From Linanthus parryae (taxonomy: Eukaryota; Streptophyta; Magnoliopsida; Ericales; Polemoniaceae), in assembly GCA_023055425.1 (NCBI GenBank), contig JALGPY010000007.1:85275136-85339135 (forward strand): a stretch of 64,000 nucleotides of DNA, written 5' to 3'. Position numbers and translations under genes: made by a program. Below the pieces are notes generated by a model. That model had not been told where the DNA came from. It saw only the letters and a list, made by a program, of their open reading frames with translations, and did no database searches. Of the stretch, positions 1-12,000 are shown piece after piece (the first letter of the stretch is position 1; each line of letters starts with the position of its first letter).

Positions 1-736
1 TCATCAACATCCGCAGGCCGTTGTAACAAGTCATTTGGTTGTAAGAGGCAGCTACCGTAGTCTTAGCTTAGTCGTATATGGAAATACAGCTGAAGACTTG
101 GGGCAGTTCAACATAGAAGTTGATATAGATAGCTCTTTGACTAAAACCGTTTCTAGTGTTGAGGGGAAGCTTGAAGACCTTCCACCGGCACTACGTCCCT
201 CTAATAAAACACTTGAAGAACTTTTGATATCACCCCCGAAAGCACTGTCACTTGAAGCATTGCGGCCTGATATTTCTGTCGAGGTGAAGCAGTTGTTACA
301 GTTATCATTTAAGATTTTAAGGTTGTCCGGCTTTGGGAATGGAATCAATCAAGTTATTAAGTGTATCGTGGAAGTGGCCTCTTCTTATGCCAGACATAAC
401 TGTTGTTGTCCAACAACCAGTCAGAGCAAGAATTTGGCGGAGAATTCTACAATTTCTGAAGAACAGTTTCATACAGTTCTTGCAGAAACTACAAAGGAGC
501 TCTCAGATATTTATGTCAGCTTTCAACGCAACTCTTCAGACATTTCGGCCGAATCCCTTGCAGACAACACACTCATGGAATCTGAGACTGATTTGGCTAC
601 TTCCAAGCAGTTGACAGATTTCCTTAATGAACACATACATTTTGAGAGGCTTTCTGAGAAATCTGAACCTTCTCATCTTTCAATGGTGATTATTTAATTT
701 CTTGGTTAATTTATCATTGTATTTGACATGCAGAAT

Positions 737-805
<69 letters not shown>

Positions 806-1427
806 GATTGAGTGCTGTTTCTGTCTTTTTTGTTAGAACAAGAGCATCATCCTCTGGTCGAGTGCCGCTCTTCTGTTGTGCTCCAGTAGAGAAAGCTGCT
901 TTCACTTTGTCAATAGTGGTTGCATGGAGAAGCTGTGTGATATATTTTGCAAAGATTTGCAGAGTTCTCATGCAGTTACACTAATGCTACTAGGAGTGGT
1001 GGAGCAGGCCACTAGGCACTCAATTGGCTGTGAAGGTTTCCTTGGTTGGTGGCCTCGTGAAGATGATAGTGTTCCATCCGGTACAAGTAAAGGTTATAAC
1101 AATTTATTGAAGTTGTTAATGCAAAAGCAGCCTCATGATGTTGCTTTTCTAGCAACTCTGATACTTCATCGCTTGAGGTTTTATGAAGTTGCTTCCAGAT
1201 ATGAGGTATGTATTTAGACTTGGTAGCACACTAGTTATACTGAGGGTGAGTGGGTCTGTGATAATAGGTTGTAGATGTTTCATGGACTAGGTTACTGACA
1301 GTTGATGCTTTGTTAGTCTGCAGTATTATCTGTTCTTGGAAGTCTTTTAGCTGCTGGAAGGGTTACAAGTGTCACTTTGGACAAGCTTACCTGTGCCAGA
1401 TTCCAACTCAAAGCCCTCATGGTTAGC

Positions 1428-1483
<56 letters not shown>

Positions 1484-3004
1484 TAGAAGGGCAGCGACAC
1501 CTTTATGTTTGTTTTGGGTTACCATGTGAGTTTATAACATTTACTTCTTGTTAATTTGTCTTGCTGCAGAAGCTAATAAATTCGCGCAGTCCAGTTGAAG
1601 ATCCTTCTCTTCTAGCCTGCGCAAGTAGATCATTGCTTCTTGGTCAAGCGGAAAGCATCTTGTCCTATGAATCAACTAGTAGCTTGATCACTTCATCAAA
1701 CTGTCGTTTTTCTGTTTGGGATATTGACTCACACTTGCTGTCCCTTCTCAAAGTATGTAAATTATCTATTTTTTATTTGCTATTCATCTCTATCTTATAT
1801 GATATGTGGTACTAGCTTCTCTTCTCATCTGTTGCCTGGGTCTTGATCACCCTCTTTGTGCCAGTTAGCATATTTATGTTGTCGCTGGTAATGATCACAT
1901 ACTGTTAGCATTTGTTCTTGGGTAAATGACATGAAACACCCTTGTATGTTGGCTCTTTATCACGTTGCTACCCTGTTTATGGAAAATACCACGGAGGACC
2001 CTCGTGACTGACAGAACCAAACCGATACACAGAAAGTCCAATTTACCATCTACTTGGAGTAAATCTTACACCCATTATTTTAAACAATAATCGAAGTTCC
2101 CTTCTCTTCACTTCCTGATCGACTCCCTTTTCTACCTTTCCCAACCACCGTATCTCCCCCTCTGCAATGAAACAACTCGACGTCCACAACTATCATCACT
2201 GCCTATGCCCCTCTCTCTAATTTCTTAACAACCCATGGTTGATTATCTCTCTCTTAGATTTTGGCAAAAGAATGCAATCTTTGAATCGAATCCCTATGTT
2301 TTTTGCGGTGTATAGAGGGTAGGCAATCGAGTTCAATTTCTCAGGAAAAAAAGCTTAGAGATGAAGTACAGGAAGGAGAATAGAGGAGGTTTCGAGGTTG
2401 GTTTTGAGACATTATCGGATTGCACCGCTGCTATACGCCTGAATTGGAGAATTATAAATACGGCCAACCGTCAAAAATTCTTTCTTGGATCTCCTTCACC
2501 CTACAAATTTGGTGTTTCATCTTCTCTCCTGTGTCGATCAGTGCCTCAAAATAATGTTCATTGTTAGTGGGTTTTAGTTTTTCAGTTTTGCTAGTATCTG
2601 GCTTTACTTTTGGGTCTGTGTTCGGTTTTGATTTCAGATCTCTATTTTCAGATTGTATTTGGGTTTGTTTGATTTCAGTTGTTTGGTTTGAGTTTGGGAG
2701 ACATAGGAGCGCAGGTCTGACATCAATTCTTTGTTCTGGAATTGGTGATGGTGGTCGTGCTGACAGTATTGTGGGGTGGGGGTTGAAGTGACTGGCTGAC
2801 TGGATATGGGCTTGGTCTGAGGTATGTTAATGCACCTAAATCTGGGTATTTTAGGACGATGGTGGCAGTGGAGGGGGGGAGGGGGGGGGGGGGTTGCGGT
2901 GGTGATGGCGTTAGTTGAACTGTGTTTAGAGAAAAATGTGAGAATTTCAGGTATGGGATATGTTTTTCGGTGTGAGGTTGTGATGGTTGTGGCTGTGGTG
3001 TTAG

Positions 3005-3060
<56 letters not shown>

Positions 3061-6000
3061 CAGAGAGGTTTGTGTAGCAGTAGTCTACTGGGGTGAAAAG
3101 AGGAGGAAAGAGAGGAGGGGGAGGTATCTTTTGATTTCATGTGTAGAATTCTAGGGGTAGTATTTCATTCCTGTCTCAGGGGCAAAATTGTCCGAAAAAC
3201 AAGTGCCAGGGTTGACGGAAGGGTGTTTTTGGCAAATTCCTTGGCCAGCAGAAGGGTGGTTTTAGGCATTATTCAAACCACTGGGTAATATTCTAGTAAA
3301 GTGCCTAATCACAGGGGTGTTTTCTGTCATTTATCCTTTGTTCTTTGACAGTTCATAAGACTTGAGAAATTTCGTGGTAATGAATGTCGCCCCTATTACT
3401 GAGTAAGCCATGAAACAAGCTCCATGGACCAATAAATTGTCTGTTGAACCATAAAAAACTCATTTCAGCTGGGCTTCTAGATTGTAAGTCCAGCACAGAA
3501 TTATAACCAGGATATAACCAGTTAAAACCTGTGATACAAAGCACCGACTCCATAATAAATGTTTTCCTCATCTCTCCTTTTGTGATGTGGTCCACCTTTT
3601 CTTTCAAGTGATTCATTGAAAATTTTATGGATCTCACACTAATGGCCCAATCATGGGTAGAAAGTTGAGAATCTCGGTATTATGCATGTAGATTGCAAAT
3701 TCAAAATATTGCAGCATGATCTAATATATGATCAGTGAGAGTCTATTTCTTATTCTCGATTGTTAAGATGAGAAATGCATGTATAACAAATGATGGATGT
3801 GGATAGGCAACCTCTTTGTCAACCTCCATCTCCAGCGTGCAATCCTTACAGATGACCCCATATTAGTTCAGCGAAAATAGGTTAAGAAAGTAATGTCCTC
3901 TGCTCAATTTGAACTATTTTCAAGGTTAATTTCCAAACTATAACACGCCCCAGGACTAGCAGTTAATCTTCTCCAAGTTGCCGCTGTATTTCTTCAGAGT
4001 CGTATGATAACAGTTTTTCAAACAGAATTCGGGACCACACGTCAACCAATCTCTTGCAGATGGTACACTTTCTTGTTGGAACCTCTACACCGACACCTAT
4101 TTTGTTCATGTTAGACGATAGGCTCAAATTTCATAACAGCATGTCTATGGACTTCAAACGGATAATGTTTGGTCTGATTCCTTTTATTGGTTTGTGATTT
4201 TAGAATCATATGTTGAAGATTCTACAAAGACAAGTCAGACGTCTAACTAAACCATTTCAGGGCGAATGAGCAATGTCTGGCTGATAGTTTGTACATGCTC
4301 GAGGTTGAAGTTTGGCCAAAGTTCTTTGGATACAGATTAGTCTTGTCTTTGTCTCTGTCACCAACATTTTCCATTTTAAAACTGAAATCTGACAGTTGGA
4401 CATCAGTTGCTGCTCCGGGCATCTTATCTAACTTAAGTTCACCCTTAACAAGCCATGTAGAGTAGAATGCAGCCATTTTGTTATGAGGATGATAATGTAT
4501 TGGGCTGAGAATTCCGTTGAACACTAAGGAGGCTCCAAGGCCTTATTTGGTTGTAGCTCAACTTTCTTTGACTAGTCATTGTGCCATTGGTTTGTTCTTA
4601 GAAATTGTGATACTGAATGGTCACATTAAGAAGGTATGCATGCATGCTTCAATTTCTTATTGGACAAGGAATTACAAAGGAACACCATAAGATCGTCTGG
4701 ATGTGTTGACCTATGTAGGCATGGACTGTAATTAAGACTGTTGATACAATCAGTGTACAACTAATTAGTAGACCTTTTGCGATTTAATATTAAATCTCCA
4801 GAGAATATTTCTCTAATCAAACTTAAACATGATAATCTCTTGATGATAGCGTCATGTATTTGCAAAATTCCAGTCTTTTTTACATACCGTGAGCTCCAGT
4901 CAGCTCTCTGGAACGCAAACATCGTTTGGTTTACGTGTGATTGTACATAATGTAATTACTCTCTAGTAATCATATATTCTTGTGAATACAGGACAGAGGC
5001 TTTTTTACTTTATCAGCTGCGTTGTTTTCATCCACTGTTTTACGGGCTGATACCGGACAAGCTATGGACTTATTTGTGGATGTTACTTCATATCTTGAAG
5101 CCATAACTCTGTCTCTCCTCTTCTGCCGCTCAGGTTTTCTTTTCTGTTTCTTCATCTGTACTAGTCTTTGGTCATTATTGCTCGCTTTGGCTATTTTCTC
5201 TTTTTTAATTATGTTCTGCAATCTTGTATTCATATTACCTCATCTTTTCTTTCAGGTTTAATCTTTCTTTTAATTCATCCGGAACTTTCCACCACTATAG
5301 TTCTTGCTCTGAAGGCTGCTGCTAGTTTAAAGGAGGAGGCTGCTCCTTTGCGTTATGCATCGTTATTGATATCCAAGGGGTTTTTCCGTCATCCAGTAGA
5401 AATTGGAATTGTCATTGAAACTTATTTGAGGGTGGTTAGTTCTTTTTTCTATACTTTTAACTGTTTCATTCCGGTTTCCGGTTGCATTCATTTGTTTGTC
5501 GTTTGTATTGCATGTCCGGTCACTTCCTTTCTCAGGTCAGTGCGGTAGATCGCCTGCTTGCATCAGATCCACAGTCTGACGAAATCTTGTGGGTGTTGTG
5601 GGAGCTGTGTCGTCTTTCTAGGTGAAACTGTTGACACTGTACATGTTTGCTAGATATTGTCGCATGAACCGTATTTTTATAATCGTACTTGTGTAATTTT
5701 CAGATCTCATTGTGGACGGGAGGCTTTACTTGCACTTGGATATTTTCCTGAGGTATTAGTGTTTCTATTTGTTGCGGGACTATGAGAAAGATTTATGCAT
5801 AGTTTAACGTTTATTATCCATTAGGGTAAGGGATTGAGATAAGAACATACGTGCTTGATATTGGTATCATAATAATTTATTTAGACTTCTTATTGCTGAT
5901 CACCAATATCAATGTATGCTCAGTAACAGCTCAAAAGAAAATGTATGCTCAGTACTTCAAGATAAAATATCTTTTCACCTATGCTGTTGAAATTCCAGTG

Positions 6001-9000
6001 TCTTGTTTTCGGTTGTAAAACCCGCTATTGTTATGTTTAGTGATGTTGATACGGTGTTTAATTGTTGATTATTGCTATTTCGTCTGTTGTCCTGGTCATT
6101 CTTTTTTGCGTATTGAACTTTTGACATTTCCCACTGTGTAGGCTCTTTCAATTTTGATAGCAGCACTACATTCTATCAAGGAATCAGATCCAGTGACCTC
6201 AACTAGTGGTAATTCCGTTTTCCATAATTGTTTGTTTTAGTACTAAATTATGCACTGTATATATGATGGGGATATCATCTGATCTTTTGCAGGCACGTCG
6301 CCACTAAATTTGGCAGTCTTTCACTCTGCTGCTGAGATTTTTGAAGTCATTGTCACAGACTTAACTGCATCTTCCCTTGGTTCTTGGATTGGAAAGGCTA
6401 TGGAGCTTTATAAGGCTTTGCACTCATCTTCCGCTGGGTCCAACAGGAAAGATGCACCTACTCGGCTTTTGGAGCTGATAGATGCTACTGCAGTTTACCA
6501 TAAGAAAGGGGGATCTGGTCTTCTACAGTATGCTGCTGTGTTAGCTTCTGGAGCAGATTCACATGCTGCCCTGGCTAGCGTTTTACCCCCAGATATGATG
6601 GATATTGAAAATATAACTACAGAATCTTCCACTAATGCTGATAGTAACCTTATCGAGAATCTACTCGGGAAGCCTATATTTGAAAATAGTTTCCGTTCTA
6701 CTGTACTGCGTGATTCTTCTGTGGCTCAGTTGACCACTGCTTTTCGCATTTTGGCATCCATTTCAGAAAACCCGGTATGAGTTGTCTTCTCCTTACCTTT
6801 TGTGGTTCACATTTAATGAGCTAGCTGAGTAAATGTTCTTTTTTAATGTTTTTGTAGGCTGTCGCTGCAACTCTGTATAATGAAGGAGCTGTAATGGTTA
6901 TCCATGCAGTTTTAATTGACTGTATACTCATGCTTGAGAGGTCCTCAAATAACTACGGTGAGTACTAATTACTCTCGTCCTGTTGTATTGCCTATTTGCA
7001 TCACATTTTGAGCTATTGCTGCATGCGTTGTTGGTCTCTATGGCTTTAGAAAACCTCTATTTCTGTCCTGACTTGTTGGAGCTGGGAAAGGCAAATGAAG
7101 TTCGGTGTTTCGTTTTTGGATTTGCCTGATGCAGAATTTTGAAAGAAGTAGACGAATCTTTAATAATTACTACTTCTGTTTCTTCTCTATCAGCTTAGTG
7201 TGCTATTCACCGGGTCACTTTGAGACGGTGATTTGGTTAGCAAAACAATGCAAGCATTTATTTGTATTAACAAGGTGTTGTAGAGTAAAGTTTACTCCAC
7301 AACAGGGGGCAACAATTATCAAAAAATTGCATCGTTTTGCTAATCCAAATTGCCGTGTCAAAGTGACCTCTGAAATTTCAAACTAAGCTGATAGAGAAGA
7401 AACAGAGGTGGTACTACTTTGTTCACTGTAGCATCCTTGATGGAATTAAACTATCTGTTGCTGAAGACATAATTATTGGACAGTGTATCTCGGAACATAT
7501 TCATTGAGGAGGTGTTTTAGGATTGATAAACGAAAAATATAGTTCTGATAACATTATCTCTGCAACCATTTTATCATGAATGTTTTTTTTGTTAAATTCA
7601 AGTGTGATCCAATTTTTCGTTGTAAGTGCTTCATAAGGTCCTTAATTCGTAACACAGATCTGTGGTATCTGGGTATTGATTAGAAAATTTTCTTGTTATG
7701 AAACATTGGACCAATTAGCATTGGGTAAATTACCGAAACATGACCTGTGGTGTGGGCTCCGTTCTGTTAACTGACCCGTGTTTTGTAAATCTTCACTTAT
7801 ATGACCTATGGTTGCACTGTGTCACATAAGTTGCCCGTCTATAAATAAAGGGCTAATTGCAAACAGAGTGCAATAAATAAACTGTCATGTAAAAAGTAAA
7901 TAAATAACAGAAGTAAAGAACAAAAAAAAAAGAAAAAAAAGAAAAAGAAAATGGAAATAGAAGTAAAGAGTCTGAAGAAGGCGAAGAAGATGACACAGAG
8001 ACAAGAAAGATAGAAGAAACCAAGACCTCCTATCTTTCAATATCTCTCTTCACCTGTCTCTCTCTGAATGTCAATTTGTTGATTTGGATTTCAATTGGTT
8101 TTATGGGTGTTGCTTGTGGGGAAGAACAGAGAGTGGGGAAGAATTTGGGATCGTGTTTTGGACTGTTGACGAAGGGGATGGTGTTGGTGTTGCAGACAGA
8201 CGTTTTCAGACGAAAAGCTACGACTCGAAATTAGTGTATTTCTACTCCCAAATTGCGATCAAATGGACCTTATTTCCGGACCGAATCAGACAACTCCATT
8301 CTTGATTCGGAAAATTGAACAAAAAACTCCAGTTTGGTTCCAATTTGTCAGATCTATTGGAAAATTCACATATCTTTCTTTCTGCAATTGACTGGATGTT
8401 GAAGCATCCAAGGATGATTGAGGTGGTCTGTGTGTTAGCAGCAGTGGAGATGGGTGTCTATTGGGTGTTGATTGCGTCTGGAAGGAGAGAGAAACAGAGA
8501 GGTGGTGGAGGTGTCTGGTTTTTTGTAGGAGAGGTCAAGATGGTGATTGAAGAACAGGAAAAGACAAAAAAAACAATTTCTGTAAGGTTGTAAATTCAAA
8601 TAAGGACCAGGGGTATGAAGGTACATTGATTACTAAGGATAGCTACCGTAGGTTTTAATCTCATTATGCACTATTGGTTTGCCAAATGCATGGTTAGCAA
8701 ATGACAATATATTAAAAGACGGGTATAAATTATCATTTACCCTTGTTATTCGACCAAAGCATGGGTATCTTCTTGCAATTCAAAACAAACATTTTAACAG
8801 TTTTTTTGGATGGAAATGTTATGTGCAACACGGAGCAAACCACAAGTCTCATAAGTGAATCTTTTGAAACCACACGTCAGTTAACAAAACCGAGTCCAAA
8901 CCACAGGTCATGTTTCCGTAATTTACCCATTAGCATTTCATGTACTCCTGGTACTGAAGTCACATTCTTCCAAACAATAATTTTAGTTTTTAGTTCTCTT

Positions 9001-12000
9001 TGCGATATGGTTTTGACTTGTTGACTTCGGGTACAGAGTGACGGCTCCAGCGACGTCCGCCGTTGTGGACGACTGTTCTGAATTTTTTTTGTCATATATT
9101 GACTAGTCAAAGAAATTTGTGTTTCTACTTTACAAGCTCACACCACCAATAAACTACCGTAGGCAAGGTTTTAAAAAACGGAAGCGGCTGACGTATCGGT
9201 CGCGGTCGCGTGTAACGGGATCGGACTATATCGGAGGAACTGTAACGGAGAACGGGCATCGAATGTGTGAATTTTAGAAAACATTCACGGACCGTTTTCT
9301 CCGTTTTTTCCGATTTCTCGATACAAAATGACCGTTTTCCCCTTTTTTCCGACGCGAAACGGCCGTTTTTCCCGTTACCGACGCGAAACGGCCGTTTTTT
9401 GTGTAAATAAAATGCACACGACGCGTAACGGGTAAAACGGTCGCGCTCTCTGCCGCTTCCGTTACAACACGGCCGCTCCGCACCGCTTTTGCCGTTTTTT
9501 GAAACTCTGACCGTAGGTTTTAATTTACGTTACGAGCCCTACAGAGATTCGAACAATGATCAAAAGTTTGAAAGACACGTGTCCATAAAGGCTTTAATGC
9601 ATACAATTAGCTTCAAGTTTCACCATATGTAAGATCAATGATGCCTGTTGTAAATGATACCAAAGAGCTTAATCTTATTATGTTAAGCACTGTGACTGTA
9701 TTTGATTTTTACTACCTTTCTCGCAGCTTTCATCGTTTTATACTTTTCATGAGTATATCTTCCACATTTTTCTTTTAACATTATGTAATCGCTGAATGAA
9801 TGGCTAAACTCTTTATCATCGTTTACAGCAGCATTTAATCCGGTAAAGCTTTTTATTTGTTGTGTTGGCCTGAACAGATTACCTTGTTGATGAGGGTACA
9901 GAAGGCAATTCAACGTCGGATTTGTTGCTGGAGCGCAATCGTGAGCAGAGCTTAGTTGATCTTCTTATTACTTCCCTGGTACTGCTGATTAGTCTCTTGC
10001 AGAGGTTAAAGGTACGTTGTGACTATGCTGTAATTTTGTTTAATTATTTGTCACGTGTCTTTCTAGTGTCATTTATTGATTTTGGTTACTCGGACGCCGA
10101 CTTGTGTCGTGAAAAGGTGAATTTCTGTAACCAGTGGGACACATTAGGTTATGTTATAGTTTCTTTTCAACCTCTTCCTAGCTCTCTGCCCTACTGACTC
10201 TTTTGAAGATCTAGTTTTACTTGGTGCAACGAATGGAAGACATGATGTATATTTGAATCTGTTTAGATTTCAATGTAGGTCACATGTTTTAATTCCTATC
10301 TTCTGATTTGCTTGCTAATGTTGGCGAGCGTGTAATGCATAAAATGGTAAAATTATTTTTTTTAACCGGATAGCAATGCTAAATTTATTAACTAGCTGTT
10401 TGCTTGTTCACGATGGCCTAATCAGGATTGAGGAGTTTGATGTAGCAAGGTTGCATACTTCATGTCAGTAATTGGTTAAGTTGGTTGTGTTGTTTGCGTT
10501 CAACGCGAATAAAATGATAAACCAGCCGAAGTAGTTCATACTTCATAGCTCATATTGAGGTTAATTTTTTGAAGTAGCTCATATGTCGGGTTGGCCTTAC
10601 ATGGTTAGCTTGATGATTCAGGCCCGTTGTAGTTCTCTCATCAATGGCATCTATGCATTTTGACCCTACTGTTTTTAAATGTTACATATATATTAACAGT
10701 ATTCTTAGTGGTTGACGGCAGAGACACACTTTAAAACTAGTTCAAACCTATTATGGTAACTTCATGATATGTTCCGCATTCTATTGAAATTTAGGAATGC
10801 ATTCTAGTTCTGAATTCAGACATGTGACAACCACATTGGCCTAATAATTCAAACTCTTGTGCATTTTTGCATCATCTCATGCTTTCTGTAGTCATGGGTG
10901 GTGCTTCAAAATGCGATTTTTTTCACATTGTTTTCATATCTCATGTGGTCTGAGGTAAATTAATATCTGTTCCGTGTTCTGATACATAAGATTTCTGGAT
11001 TTTTTTAAATAGAACTGGTCTAGGAGCTTCCTTTAATATGCTCTGATAGATGCATGTTAGTTCTTGTTTTCTCTTCCTTCAGCCTATGCATAGATTTGAT
11101 TGGGAGAAACTTATTTAAGAATCATTTTACTCGTCACTTCTTGCATCATTGTGGATATATGTTGCAGTTGTGGTTTGTTAAACTTATGTAAGAAAAGATG
11201 AAGTACACTGAGCATTACATGAGGATAAAATGATGAGCATAGTGATTTGGTTTATATAGACGCGATTTAAATAATTAGGAATCCAGGGAGAACATAGATC
11301 TTGGTGCTGAGACACTTCATTAGTATTGTGAGCTTAACTGAAGACATCCCACGAGGAATAGATTAGTCCATGAACATTGTTAACTGGTAAGAAATGCTTG
11401 TTAAGTAGAGCTGAGTTTTGTAACAAAAGTTACTTATTTGTTGCTTTTGCAAGGCTTGTTAAGTAGATTGGAGTTTTGTAACAAACATGAGTTCTTTGTT
11501 GCTTTTGCAGGAAGCCAGGGAACAGCACAGGAATACAAAATTAATGAAAGCTCTCATGCAATTGCATCGAGAAATGAGGTAATTTATTAGCTTACACTTC
11601 AATTTCTTTTCATTTCAGTAAAATATTTTGCATTTATAATTTGGCTTTTCTTGATTTGCAGTCCTAGGTTAGCTGCCTGTGCTGCAGATTTGTCCTCTCC
11701 TTACCCTGGTTCAGCTCTTGGTTTTGAAGCTGTCTGTCATCTCCTTGTTTCGGCGTTGGCTTGTTGGCCAGTATATGGTTGGGCTCCTGGCCTGTTTAGT
11801 TTCCTTGTCGACAGTCTTCATGCTACTTCATTGCTGACGTTGGGTCCAAAGGATGCTTGCAGTTTTCTTTCTTTATTGGTACTGAACAACAACTACTTTA
11901 TGTTTGCATTTCAAGGATTGTCATTCCTATGTGTTTTCTTATATTACCCAATGAGTCAGTTACTTCTAGTGAAAATATGAGAGCAATTATTTAATGAGCT

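Noticed and set aside
2634..3140. 168-codon minus-strand ORF inside the Mutator-like element
   Set aside because: Made of GT, GA and G tracts (His/Thr/Pro-rich translation). Not a transposase and no sign of splicing.
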